DNA from: Ochotona curzoniae
Lineage: Eukaryota > Chordata > Mammalia > Lagomorpha > Ochotonidae
Length of the DNA stretch: 64,000 nucleotides
Assembly: GCF_017591425.1 (NCBI RefSeq)
Contig: NW_024466307.1
Coordinates: forward strand, 5,037,001-5,101,000
Reading direction: 5' to 3'
Shown here piece by piece: positions 22,525 to 34,935 of this stretch. Positions within the stretch are counted from its first letter, which is position 1; each line of letters begins with the position of its first letter. Under the pieces are notes generated by a model that saw only the letters and a list, made by a program, of their open reading frames with translations, was not told the origin of the DNA and did no database searches. A program made the translations under genes and the position numbers.

Positions 22525-25500
22525 AACCTTAATCATGCAAAATGAGGAATCAATAAAAAAATAAGATGTCAGTAGGAGACCAATAATATTGGGGTTATAA
22601 TTGAAGAAAAGCATCCTAGACATAATGTGTCAAATGGGCTGATGTGACACAATGATGAATCTACAGTGCCTGTGACCAGCAAGTGCACGTCTCATCTACA
22701 AAAATTGAGGCTGGAAAGGAAGATGGATGGACATAAAGCATGCAGTGGAAGTCAGGATGGAGTCCTTACAGGGCCCAATGAAAAGCGGACCCTGAAAGCA
22801 TCTTACCTTAGGACAGAACTTATTCCTTCTAAGCTGGTAGCAAACCACATCCGTCAAGTCCATATAGTGAATGTTAGCAATCAGGCTTTTCTGAATAGAG
22901 GGGTTGTGTTTTAATTGCCCTTGGTCTACAGGCAGGAGGCTCACTTTGTTCCGATATTTTTCATCTCTTAGGGTTCACACACTTCGCCCCCTCTAAACTC
23001 TTGAACTCAAAATGTGATTGTGGTGTATTCTGTACACACCATGCTGCTGGGGATTCCCAATACCCCTGCCAAGTTTTTCTTCTCATTTCCACTAAAGCCT
23101 TAAAAATCAGGACTGAGCGGCTATTCTTCCAAGAATTTACAGAATCACTCATGAAGGCCTCTTACTCACTCCGTGTCTCTGCTTTTCTCCCTTACACTAG
23201 ACTAACCTAGATGTTTTCCAGTATGTCTTGCTGGAAGAGTGAATGAAGGAAAAAAAAAAGAAGAACCAATAGGCAGAAAGGAAAAATTTGCTCTAGGCAT
23301 TGGCAAATCTACCAAACCAGAAAAAAGGAAAGCAAGAAAGTGACAGATCCCAACTGTGAGACCGTGGAAGAGGAGAGCCTGCAGGGTTGTCCTCTGGCAG
23401 GAAGCAGGCTTATTGCTCTTTCTGGAAATGATGTCCGTGGGCGAGGTGGGTCAGGATCATATATGAAAGACGGTTCTCTGCTCTGAGGGTGGCCGCTGCC
23501 TTTTGCCAAAGACCAAATTCCCGTGATCAGATTTTCTCCTCAGTTTACAGAAGGAACCAATGACTGAGTTGTAGTGTGGAAAGCAGGCCATTTGCAGAGC
23601 AGTATGTCTTCCTGTGACAATGTTTGTGTGGCATTAAGATGCTCAAAACAAACAGGAGCTCTAGGCTGCTTCTCACATCTCTCTCCCTATACCTTCAAAA
23701 GCCTAGAATTATGTTTTCCTAAATCACTGATACGTAGGCTACATATCAGTATGTCCTGACTATGATGTTTGTATACTTCAGATACCTCCAATTTATTAGG
23801 AATTCCTCTCCCCATATCATGTGAAAGTTGCTATTTACAGAACTAAAATATTTTGGGAAGTAATCAGATGGGTGCACTTTGTGCTGTCTGCAGTGTGTTG
23901 AAAGAACGCACCTCAGTGAGGAAAGGTGAGTGAGGCTACGTTTGGTTTTTTGTTTTGTTTTTGTTGTTTTCACAAGTTGAGTTTTGTGTGAAGGACAATT
24001 ATTTCCCTGGTGTATGATCACACGTTTATTCCTGTAGTAGCTTGCGTAGAGTGTCTTCCTAAACCTTGAGAAACGCTGCTTTCATTTATCTTGCCCATTT
24101 CAGCTGATGCCCTGCTGGACATGAGCTGCTGTGTTTAATCTGTGAAGACTTTATTGCTTTAGCACATATGTTCATATTTAAAGCTTGCTTTGTACCTTGT
24201 GCTTGTATGACATGGAATGCTATACTGGACAAAATAAATCCAGGCATCTAGGACTCATTGTTGCTATAGACCAAACTGCTTCAAAGAAAGCTTGAAATGT
24301 TCTTCAGCTTCTGTGAGTCAAGAAGGAGGGGCTAGCTGGATGGTTGTGTCTGACAGTCTCTCATGAGCTCACAATCATGTCACCATGACTGCTACTTCTG
24401 ATGTGACTTAGTTGAATGGCTAAGGTAGCAGTTTCCTATCACAGGGACCTTGCCATGGAGCTGCCTGGTGGCTGCCACTCTGGCTTCCTCCAGAGCGAGT
24501 GACCAAGTGACCATGGCTTTGGTCAGAATCCAACTGCACTGTATGAACAGTGTAGGAGGCCACCATACCAGAGTATGCATTTTGGAGTCTGGAATGACGG
24601 TATAGTTTTCTAGATATGTATGTGTGTGTTGATATTAAATATATATATATATTTAAAAACAAAGATGTAGTTTTAAAAATACTCTCTCTATCATTATAGA
24701 GGACTTATTTCCTAGGAATCCCACATATAAACTATTTATGTTCAAACACATGTATATGTGTAAATATATTTTGAAATTTACCCATGTATATTTTTAAAAT
24801 TTGCAGGTATATGTGGACACACACACATGCAGTTTACAAATAATCTCTTCCAGATGTCATAACAGGAAATTTACTTCCCGTCACTAAGGCATTCAACTTT
24901 TTATTTGTTAAATTTTCTATACCGTGATTATAGAAAGTAGGCATCTACCTTTGTTGAAAGCATTTTAATGGTTTAGATTTGAGACTGAAGATTAATTCAA
25001 AGGACTATAGAGTTTCAACCTGGGGGATAATTTATCAGTTTAATTAATTCTTTCAACCTAGACCTTCACTACAGTAAATAAATGCTAGTGAACTAAGCAA
25101 TTAATTCACATTACAGAGGCGACTCATTGACTTGTAAAGAGTAGCTTAGGAGCCAGGAGACTTGCACTCCATGAAATATTTGCCTTCTGTTCCATACTTT
25201 GGCTTCTCTTAGGAAACACTTGAGGACTTTGTGGAAGTATAAACTGGAGCTGATAGACCTGTGAGGACTGGAGATGCTGTGGACAAGATCCAAGGCACTC
25301 CTGGATGTTGTACCATTCCTGGATCATGGGTTAAGCAGTGACAATCTGTATCTTGGAGATTACTTTGAGTGAATTCTTATTATAACAATGTTTCCTTATT
25401 ATGCAGAGTTTAAAAGACCCAATGTTTTCCTACTAGATTTGGCTAAACAGCAACAAAAAGTTCTGTTGTAAATAGCCTGAGGAAATTTATTTCATTACAA

Positions 25501-26049
25501 AATAATTAATTAATGAATACTTCCATTGTAAATATTCCTTAGAAAATTGTATCCATTGTTGCTTCTTAATTTTTCCCACATGGAATATCCATTCCAGGAT
25601 ATTTCCTACCTCTTCTGTTTTTAAGAAAGAACAAAGGCAAAATAAAAGGCAATTTTGTAATGGCAAATGTTAGATTTTTAGTAAATTATTTTTAGAACTC
25701 TTAAGTAATTGTTTCATGTGCTGACACATACTTTTATTTAACTCAACTTTTTTTCTTTTCAGACTGATATATCCTAGATGATAGCAAGTCATAGTACTTT
25801 TTCTCTTTACTCCATTCTCAGCCATAAACTCCTGTGTCCTTCCTAACTCTTCTCCTTCTTATGCCATGGGTCCAACTATTGTCAAGGGCAGTTAGATGTT
25901 TCCTAAACGTGCGAGGAGATATTTATTTTACGGATATATTCTGATCCTTTCCATCTCCAAGTCGACCCTTGTGGGCATAATTTGATTTGTGACAGTTAAC
26001 AGCTGAGGACATTCTTAAAAAAAAAAAAAAAATTCAACATTTTGTCCCA
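22525..26049. other. unique sequence with minor simple repeats
   Basis: No exon or gene recognised in 3.5 kb. It holds an A-rich run at 23250-23264, a T/GTT-rich run at 23944-23972, a short (AT)n at 24637-24652, a CACACA run near 24820-24828, and a poly-A at 26016-26032. The segment 24380-24560 has the texture of an old LTR but I could not place it. Confidence 0.45.
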
Positions 26050-27535
26050 AAGTTGGGATAGCTGGGTCATCTTCACTTTTTCTTTTTTGCAGGATCTCCA
26101 TGTTGTTTTCCACAAGGTTTGTACTAATTTGCATTCCCACCAATAGTTTTCTTTTCTTTCCTTTTCTTTTCTTTCATTTTCTTTTCTTTTCTTTTCTTTT
26201 CTCTTCTCTTTTGTTTTCTTTTCTTTTCTTCCCTTTTCTCCTCTTCTCTCTTCTTTTCTTTTCCAATAGCTTTTTATGTGGCTTTTCGGTAAAGCCTGAC
26301 CAGCATGTGATACCTTGTGACTTTTTTGATCAAGTTATTCTATCTGGAGTGAAAGGAGAACCTCATCTTGATTTTTTATTTGCACTTTTTAATATGCATT
26401 AAAATATGAGCATTTTTTCATATGGCTGTCAGCTGTTCATATTTCTGTTTTTTAGGGATATCTTTTCAGATCCTTTTTTCATTTCTTGACTTTTGTAACA
26501 TTTCTTCTGCTCCTAATATATCCTAGATACCCGCCTTTATCAGATGCCTAGTTTTCAGATATTTTCTTGAGTTCTGTGAGTTGTCTTTTGATGCTGTTGA
26601 TTATTTGCCTTTCTTGTAGAAGCTTCTCAGGTTGCTGTTCCATTTGTTTGTGTTGGTATTTATTACCTGTACTTTTGAGGTCTTATCTGAAAAAAAAAAT
26701 CTTTGCTGAGGCCAGTGTCTTGGAATGTTCTGTGTTTGCTTCGGATAGTTTCATGGTTCTGGACTTCTATCCACATTTGGATCTGTTTTGAGTTTATTTT
26801 TTGTACAGAGTATGTGATAGAGGTATTGCTTCAAGTCTTTGCAGGAAGGACATCCAGTTTTTCCAGAGCTGTCTGTTGAAGAGACATCTTTTTTGTGTTT
26901 CTCACTCTTCGTAAAAGATAAATTAGCTCTAGAGTCATGAGTTTATTTCTGGGATTTTGATTTTGTCCCATTAGTCTATTAGGTATTTTATACAAGTCTT
27001 TAGTTATAGTAGCAGCTCTGTGAAATGTCTTCAAGTCTGGTATTTGTGATGACTTCGGCTTCATTTCTGTTGTTCAAGATCACTTTTGCTATTTGGAATA
27101 TTTTTTGCTTTTATTCCACGAAGAATAGAATTACTAATTGCCCTTGTTTGTTTCTCAATTCATATTTCCTATGCCTTTATGACTCATTTTGGGTAACATA
27201 TATTTCTAGAAATGTATACATTTCTTCTAGGCTTTCAAATTTGTATATATTATATGCAATATATATATATAAATAATATATATAATTCCAAGTGCTTCTT
27301 TGTATTTCTATAATGTCAATGTAATATCTTCTTTTTAAAATCTGATTTTATTTTATTTATTTTATTTTATTGATACATGTTTTCTCTTTCTTTTTCTCCT
27401 TAGTTAATCTGGCTAATAGTTTATCAATTTGTTTATCTCTTCCAAGAACAGGCTCTTCATTTTGCTAGTCTTTTGTACTCCTAAATTTCTATTTTGCTTA
27501 TCCCTTCTCTAATTTTTAACGTTTTCATTTTAAGA
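26050..27535 (-). mobile_element. ancient L1 ORF2 3' region, reverse strand
   Basis: On the forward strand the order is GCTGGGTCAT.., TTTGTACTAATTTGCATTCCCACCAATAG, CTTTATCAGATGCCTAG, TGTAGAAGCTTCTCAGGTTGC and AATCTTTGCTGAGGCCAGTG. TTTCATGGTTCTGG, GGACATCCAGTTTTTCCAGAGC and TTTATCAATTTGTTTATCTCTTCC follow. This is the reversed coding part of the L1 reverse-transcriptase protein toward its 3' end. Stops and indels occur throughout, so it is non-functional. Part of the consensus between 27065 and 27400 is missing or scrambled. Confidence 0.85.
26147..26263. repeat. (TTTTC)n pyrimidine microsatellite inside L1
   Basis: A 117-base CT tract, mainly TTTTC units with TTCTC variants. CCAATAG precedes it (26140-26146) and CCAATAG follows it (26263-26269), so it was inserted or expanded within the ancient L1. 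Confidence 0.92.
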
Positions 27536-28934
27536 TATTTCTTTGTCTGTAAAGAACAGTCACTTTTTAAGATTCTAAGGAGTCCTAATTCTTGGTTATA
27601 GGCAAGGATTTATTGGAAATATTTGACTAACAGAATCTGAGGAAGAGAACCAGTTTGTTTTACATAAAACTGACTGATTGGTAACTCTCCCTTTAACTTC
27701 GTGTCATCTTTCAAAGCATTAAAGTTTTCCATTAGCAGAATTTCAGTGACTTGGAGGGAGGACTACCAGCTGTGCAAAATCTACCTCCAGTGGAGGAATA
27801 TCCCCACATATACTCAGGAACTTGATGTTAGACCGAAAAATGAAACTTTACATCTTGATAGAGCCAGTAATTACAGCCTAGCCTTATTACTGTCATGGTT
27901 TATGGGCCCTTCTTCCACACCAAGGGAAGAAGTAATGTGTAACAGTGTTTTGACTGCGACGCTTCATTCCCCTCTGCTTGCTGCCTGGCATGTGCCAGTG
28001 CTCAGCAACTCTGCATGAAACAAGGCTGAAGAATAGGAGTGGAAACAGAAAGACAAGAGTTATAATAAATAGTGGGGACCAGGGGGCTTAATGCATTCTC
28101 AGGCGAGCAGGTGAGTGAGTCATTCTTGGATACTGTTTTATTAGGGTCTTTCCAATACATTATTACAAAGATCTGAGAATCTTATATAAAAAAATAATAA
28201 AGATCACAGAACAATAATAACATTAATCACAGAGACTTATTGTTTATCCTAATGGTTTCGGGCATTTGAGTTGCAGGCAGTCAACTGTCCCCTTCTCCTC
28301 AGATTAGTACTCAACCACAAAAACAAAACAAAAAAAACAACAAACAAACAAAAAAACCTACCCAGCCAAAAGGCAGTTCTTCCACCACTTTTCTCAGGCA
28401 GTCAGCCAACTCAGAAGTTGGGAGTTCCCGTGCATCTGATCAGGTTGCCAAGAGTAGCCCTATGAGGAAACAGTGCCTAACCTTGAGAAGGCAAGAAGCC
28501 TCACACCTGCTTCCCATTTACCATGACCTACTTAATTATAGACCTAAGCATGCTGAACTACAAGGAATTCCCAACAGCCGCCCCTCTGGGTTCCAACTGC
28601 CTTGAACAGGAAAATGAGCAGTTCGTATTCAGAAAGAAGGAGGCTGCAAGTCACACCTCTTCTAACAATCCATTACAACATTTTTACACACAAATTGTGA
28701 GCTAGGCACCTGCTGGGGAGAAATTAGAATTGACCCTGTGCTTCATTGGAAATAGCTGTTTACAAGACAAGTGTCAGCAACAACCTGAGGGAAATGAAGA
28801 CGTCAGTTACATGGTGATTTTGAAATACAATCTGAAATGCTATCAGTGTCTGTTAAGCTAAAGTGAAACGTGGGCATTTTGTCTGTCGTGTTGCCAAAAG
28901 CTTGTGCAACTGGAGGCAAGAGCATATATAGTCC
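27536..28934. other. unique sequence, nothing recognised
   Basis: No gene found. An A-rich (AAAC)n-like run lies at 28318-28357. Confidence 0.5.
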
Positions 28935-29600
28935 TTATACCTCAGCTGTAACTTCAAGGATCCCCCACGCCATCACTGTTTCAGACAAGCTAGCTATAAA
29001 TTTTGGAGTTTTCACTCTCACCCCAATTTTAATAATTTGCTAGAGTGACTTGCAGACTTAATTTTATACTTTTAACAACAGTTTGATTATAGCAAAAAGC
29101 TGTGAATTAGTACTGGTCCAAGGAACACATAGGGGAAGCTTGGAAGATGCCCACACATAAACCTTCCAAGTCTTCACGAAGTAGCACCTTCCTGCACATG
29201 TGTGCCTGACAAGATTTGGAGCGTCGTCCAGGAAAGCTCACCAAGATAATGGAGGCACAGTTGATTGAATCACTGGGCATAAGGTTCAACTCAATGTCTT
29301 TCAGCTGACATCTCATGGCTCAGGGACCCAATCCTCTGGTAACATAGTTGGTCTTCCCGACAAGGCCAGCCTGTCATTCTGAGTCACCCAATGCTAAACA
29401 CCTGTTGCCATGGCAATATAAACTATGGAGGGACCAGCTATGAGTCACTTCCTTTGCACAAACTATGATATTGTCTTAGAGGGCCACCAATCTCTCAGAA
29501 AATTCTAAAGATTACAAACTACTTCTAGGCGCCAAGGAACAAAGTTCAGCCAAGATATTTATCACATATGTTTATTTTAACATTGTGATTTATTACCCCC
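28935..29600. mobile_element. degenerate ERVL (MLT2-like) LTR
   Basis: TAACTTCAAGGATCCCCCACGCCATCACTGTTTCAGACAAG, AATTTGCTAGAGTGACTTGCAGAC, CCCAATCCTCTGGTAACATAGTTGGTCTTCC, and CCAAGGAACAAAGTTCAGCC..ATTTATCACA correspond in order to an MLT2-type LTR of the ancient ERVL endogenous retroviruses. No internal viral genes are next to it, so it is a solo, decayed LTR. Orientation was not decided and the ends are approximate. Confidence 0.6.
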
Positions 29601-31449
29601 CATTGAAGCCATAGCTCAATTATTATCAAGTGGAATAGTCAAGTTACTCTCTAGGACTCCTGCAGAGCAGCTTGTATTATCAAGCCACATCATTTAGTAA
29701 TGGAAGAAAGCTGCTATGGTTACCTGAAACTCAGTGGAAATAACTGAACACAGCTGAGTTTTGCTTTTCTGCCAAACAAATATATGAATGCAAAGTGCCA
29801 CACCACTCCTATGGAGTTTAGAAGAATGAGGACCCGATATGATTTGTGGTTACCAGTGGAAGAGGAACAATCTGGAACTCAGTAACAGCTGTGTTATTCA
29901 ATGAAGACGTGTTAACAGAAGATGTTCTGTTGCACAGTGCTAGTGCCTCTTGTTAAAAATCCCGTGACATTGTGGAAAGGTTTATCTGAACCAACTGGGA
30001 GAATAGTACATATTTGGACCTCTTGATATTTCTTCCTTGCCTAGCAGCAGCTCCGTGATAATTTTTATTGTTTTCTCAAATGTTTGATTTTTCCAGGTAG
30101 CAGTTTAAATTGAGAGCCAAGTTCTCAACTGTGAGGGTTGCTGTGGTCTTCAAGATGTGCTCCTTGGGTTCTGAAGTCACACTGTCACCTAGTGGTTTCT
30201 CACACATAAAATCTGAGCAAAAGGCAGAATAGTTGATGCACTATTTAATTCTGCTAGAGAAAGTGCTATTTTGTCTTTATGTGAAAGATGTCTTAGGATT
30301 TGACATATGTATATGGGTTTGCATACCATTATAAATAACTCATAAATCATTTTTATTGAAGTGCATGGTGTCTCTGGAGACACATGCACTGCATGACAAA
30401 AACAATGGAGAATGGTTTTGCTTAGAGCAGATTAGTTGGTGAATTTACTGTATTTCACTAAGTTTTCTCAGATTATGCAGAATTATATAAAACCCTTTCT
30501 TCATTAGAATGCCAAAGTTTCCCATTCACCTAAACAAAATACTCAACTAATCTGTACCTGACGCCACTATTGTCTTTTCCTTCTCTGTGTTCAGCTTTTC
30601 CCTTGGTGCTTCCTGCTGGAGGAATAAAAGCTCCCTTCTCATCTTGCATACACCAGGTTCTTGGTTTGGTTCCTGATTCTTACAGCTGTATTCTCTCATT
30701 GGGCAGTTTTAAATACAGGTAGACAGCATGTGTTTTCAGAGTTCAACCTGAGACCCAGGACAGGGCCAAGGAAGTTTGTGATGTCAGTGGAAATTGATGT
30801 CGGTGTCTTGCAGTCCAGCTTCACCTTGTGCTTGGTGAGCTCAGTGTCCTTTCAGCCCAGCCTCCCATTCTGAATGCCTAAGGACAAGAAAGTGGGCCTA
30901 ACCTGTGCACCTCTGAAAGAGCAGGCAGTGAACTAGCTAACCGAAGGACTTGGTGAATGAGAAGCTATTTGAGAGACTGTAGCAGAAGGAATGCTGGCTG
31001 GATAGGTAGGGGAGAGCAGCCATCACCACCAGCAGATGAGTTCATCACAACTTACTATGGTTGATTCAAGGTCATTAGTCTTTGTTTATAAGAATTTGCC
31101 GCTGTTTTAATGTTATCATCTAGTGGGTTTCCCCTCAGATCAAAATTCAGTTTGAATTTATAGGAAAGAGTAGTAAGTGGTATTAGACATCAAAAGAAAT
31201 ATGAAGAGTCCTTTTGAAAATCAGGAACATGTAATTAACAGAAAACATGACCTTTGAAGAAATGCTGTAGCCCTAGGCTGAGTCTAATAGCAAATAAAAA
31301 CTAGTATTTTCCTTCAAATGAGTCAAATTTTTTTTTCTCATTCTTGATAGTTTTCACCAAGTCCTCAGGAAAAGACCAAATCTGTTGAATTCTATTCAGA
31401 AGAATAAATACTACCCTTCACATTTTTTTAAAAATATCAACCGGAATAC
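29601..31449. other. unique sequence, nothing firm
   Basis: No exon seen. GGAATAAAAGCTCCCTTCTC at about 30619-30638 resembles an LTR polyadenylation signal, but no LTR body could be traced around it. Confidence 0.45.
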
Positions 31450-31755
31450 TTTTTAAAGGGTTTACTTATTTTTTTTAGAAAGAGAGAGAGAGCGAGGGGG
31501 AGAGAGAGAGAGCTATCTTCCATCCACTGGTTGACTCTCCAAATATGAACAAAAGTCAGGACTGTCCAGACCAAAACCAAGAACCCCACGTTTCATCCCA
31601 GTCTCCGCCTGGCTGGCAGGGGCCCAAGAACTTGGACACCTTCTGCTGTCTTTTTAGGTGTGTTAGTAGAAAGCCGGATTGGTAGCAAAGCAGCCAGGAT
31701 TTGAACTGATGCTCTGACATGGTGGCTTAATCTATTGCATTAAGAACTGGCCCTT
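31450..31755 (-). mobile_element. old C-SINE, reverse strand
   Basis: A GA-rich tract (31480-31512), ATCTTCCATCCACTGGTTGACTC, GGCTGGCAGGGGCCCAAG, GATTTGAACTGATGCTC and a terminal ACTGGCCC reproduce the C-SINE backwards. The internal (GA)n has lengthened. Confidence 0.85.
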
Positions 31756-33456
31756 CAAGAAGAAAGCATTATTTTCCTGTTAAGGTTAAAATTAGAATCC
31801 ACAGTGTAGACAGTAGGGTATTGTGAATCGGAGGCTCCACTCTGATCTGGTACATGAGGAACTCACCTGCTCTGTCTCAGTCCCCACTTTCCAATCTCAC
31901 CTTGAAATGCTTCCCAGCCTACACACTCCAATCCTAAAATAACAAGTGACAGGAACAGGTTTTTATTTGTAATTGATTAATATTTATATAATTTATTGCA
32001 ATATCAATCTAGATCCCATAAATATGTTTAATTAGTGCTAGTCAGAAACATTTTCTGTTTAAGGAAATGGAAATGATAACCTCCCATGACCCTCACTTAT
32101 TGAATGCATATGTTATCACATGGAATACCATAATATGCATGATTAAAATGATAAATAGCAAAAAGAACATTAAGAACTCAGGAATATCTGCAAAGTCGTT
32201 GTTATGCAACACTTGGCATTTTAAAGTGGCTCACATCACTTCTGGACTTAATGGGAGAATCAGAAAAAAATTTAATACAGTCAATTCCAAATCAGCTTTA
32301 AAAAGAGAACACCAATGTATTTATCTGTAACTTGCTGTAATATTCCTGGGAATCAGCTGGTGTATAGGCTTATTGCTTAAGGATTTTTATGTATTGAGAT
32401 ACATCTGTGAGCTAATTGGAAGGAACTCTTTCAATGTAATTTAACAACTGGGAAAAATATAGCTAGCTGACCCAGAGCACACAAGGCACTTATAAACTCT
32501 ATTTGCAAGCAATGTTTGTATTCGTATACTTTGTAGTCCCCTGGAAAAATTCATAGCTGTAATGGAGTGATAAATAGAACATAAATTTGCTTAGGAACCC
32601 CTGATTTCAGCTCCATATTTTATGTCACAAATCACAAGCACATCAAAGACAGAGTGAGTCTTGAGGTTAAGATGCAGAGGGAAAGAGAAACAATTTGGGG
32701 TTCAGAAGACATTTCTGGAAAAGCTATTCATTAAGAAATACAATTTAACTAAGTATAAATTGTGCCAGCACTAAAGGAAATATCACTATTGGTGGAAAAA
32801 TGCATATTTGAATATTAATATTATGCATTTCATAGCATATACACACATACTCAGATAAATCCACATAAATGAGAGAACTTGACATTAGTCCCTTACGATG
32901 AAGCTTCCCTATGGATGTCAAGAGGAAGTATAAAACTGCACATCCCACACAGGAGTATTCCAGTTATTTATACGTGGTGATACGGATGCCTGGCAGACAT
33001 TCCAGGAGAGCAGTAAAGCAGAGGACGCCTTCTGCACAGGCAAGGTCGGACACAAGCCTGGAATCATGCAAAGACCTGACTCCAGAGTCTGATATTCTGT
33101 GGTCCCTTGGAATGTTGCCAAGTGCTTTTCTTCCCACAGTAGAGTTACTTATTTACGCTCTGCTTGGAACTGTGATGAGCTACTCTGACCTTGTGGAAAC
33201 TCAGCTAATCTGTGCTCCACACACCTGCTTTCCCACCACTTGCAGCATGTTTTTGTAAAAGTATAAAAACTTTCCCTTTCTTTGTTTCGGTGCATCATCC
33301 TGTAAGTTGATGGATGCCCTACTACAATAATAAAAATTCGGGTATTCATGACCTCTCATGCTCTTTGATAATTCATCTCTAACAATTAGTCTTTTCTCTG
33401 AGTTACCAAAAAAATTAAGTGATGAATAACATTACCCCAGAGGAATATTAATTAAA
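31756..33456. other. unique sequence with a possible LTR near the end
   Basis: No gene identified. The 32900-33330 part is treated separately as a weak LTR candidate. Confidence 0.45.
32900..33330. mobile_element. possible solo LTR (weak)
   Basis: The segment ends with a TATAAAAACTTTCCC box-like motif (33263-33277) and AATAAAAATTCGGG (33327-33340), spaced like the promoter and polyadenylation signals of a retroviral LTR. It is GC-richer than its flanks. No family match, terminal TG..CA pair or TSD was established. Confidence 0.22.
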
Positions 33457-33835
33457 ATTTTTTTATTATTATTATTTTATGATACTGTTCCATAGGCTCT
33501 GGGATTCCCCCCCCCCCTCGCACCAGTCCCTATATATCCTTTCTCTACTGATTTCCCCTACATTATTACAATAGTTTAGTCCTTTCTTTATAAGCAACCA
33601 TAAGTCTGTCATTCTGCTATTTGAGTGTATCCTGACTTTGTACGCATGGACAATGGTAGAGCCCAGAGAATTATTGTCACAATATATTGAACAGCTAATG
33701 AAGCTGGAAGTAGAGATGTATACTGCATTGTATCCTCACATCTGGATATGATAGTGTGTATTACACGGTTCCTATACATCCCCCTTAAATGAAAAGCCAT
33801 AGAACAAAATCACGACAGGAAGAAAAATAGAAAAT
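33457..33835 (-). mobile_element. L1 3' end, family A, reverse strand
   Basis: T-rich start, CCATAGGCTCTGGGATTCCCCC (33491-33512) and a C homopolymer, then a diverged copy of the same 3' region seen at 13900-14300, including CCTTAAATGAAAAGCCATAGAAC. Confidence 0.7.
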
Positions 33836-33857
33836 TTATGATGACATGAAGTTAGTA

Positions 33858-34050
33858 ACATGCTACTGAATGACTAACGTGTCACTGAAGAAATTAAGGA
33901 GAAAATAAAAAACCTTCTTGAAGAAAATGATGCTACTGTATGACCTGTCACTGAAGAAATTAATAAGACAAAAAACTTTTTTAAGAAATGAAAATGAAAA
34001 TAAAAATATACAAGCCCATGAGATGTAGCAAAAATAGTATTGAGAGGGAC
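33858..34050 (+). mobile_element. L1 ORF2 fragment, internally duplicated
   Basis: GTCACTGAAGAAATTAAGGAG.. and CATGAGATGTAGCAAAAATAGTATTGAGAGGG match the L1 ORF2 segment between the endonuclease and reverse-transcriptase domains. The first part is present twice (33860-33929 and 33930-33990). Stops interrupt the frame. Confidence 0.7.
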
Positions 34051-34265
34051 ATTTACAACATCAGACCTGCCCTACAAATGATACTTGAAGATGTTTTATT
34101 GACAGAGAAAAGGAGTGGCACCTACCTAAAACAAAACTGAATGTGGAGAACATTCCAGTAAAGCAACAGAAGAAGACTAAATCAAACAATGAACAACCCG
34201 TTGCTAAAATGACAGGACCAAATTACTACCTATGGATGTTAACACTAAATGCAAATAGGGTCTTT
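34051..34265 (+). mobile_element. L1 ORF1-ORF2 junction fragment
   Basis: CATCAGACCTGCCCTACAAATG.. and ATGACAGGACCAAATTACTACC.. match the inter-ORF region and the first codons of L1 ORF2. It lies downstream of a piece that belongs later in ORF2, so the element is rearranged. Confidence 0.6.
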
Positions 34266-34851
34266 CATCTTGCAATACAAATCCATGCGCTCTAATTCCT
34301 TTCTCCGAGAAGAGCAAAGCGCGTCCTTAGTGCCGTCGCTCTAATCCCCAGACGGTGGTGGAGGTGTGCTAATGTCTGCCTTGGTTCTCCAAGTACAGCA
34401 AATACTACGTAAATGAGCGAATGCATAAAAGCATATTCTTGGCGTAAGACTGATTTCTGAAATCTCTTTAAACAATGAATTTTTCATCCACTTTGTTCAC
34501 TAGGCTAGAAGATAAATATTTATAGTATAAAATATATTACCACAGCACTTCAGAAGCTGTAGCATTCATAAAGACACCACAACTTGCTTTTTCTCCTGAA
34601 CTGCTGAGGGGCATCAGGATAGAAATTAAGATTTTGATCTCTTGAATTGAATCGACATTTCTGCAGGCTGCTCCTTGGATTCCCACTGTGGCTACTTCAC
34701 ACAGGTGTGCTGATCATCCTTCATGTGAAAGAAACCAGAAAGGACTTTTTCTGCTCTTCCTCCAGGTTAGTCTTTGCAGCTCACCCTCAGTCCCCTGTGG
34801 GTGCTGGGGTGCACCCCGGGCGGAAGGCGCACAGCAGTGTACAGGAAACCA
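34266..34851. other. unique sequence with a CpG-dense patch
   Basis: No exon can be supported. Positions 34287-34446 keep about ten CpGs (seven within 34287-34353), out of line with the AT-rich surroundings. GCTCTAATCCCC there contains a TAATCC homeodomain (OTX-type) core. Confidence 0.45.
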
Positions 34852-34935
34852 GAGGCCAGAGTTGTGGTATGGTGGGTTGGATCACCACCTACAACTCCAG
34901 CATCCCATTTAATCCCAACTGTTCTGTTTTCTGTT
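34852..34935 (+). mobile_element. 5' part of a C-SINE split by an L1-type insertion
   Basis: GGCCAGAGTTGTGGTATGG, ATCACCACCTACAACTCCAGCATCCC and AATCCCAACTGTTCTG form the head of an old C-SINE. It stops where the family B element begins and resumes at 35560. Confidence 0.75.

Noticed and set aside
24380..24560. Possible old LTR or DNA transposon
   Set aside because: Only scattered words (CTCCAGAGCGAGTGACCAAG) looked familiar; not enough to assign a family or limits.
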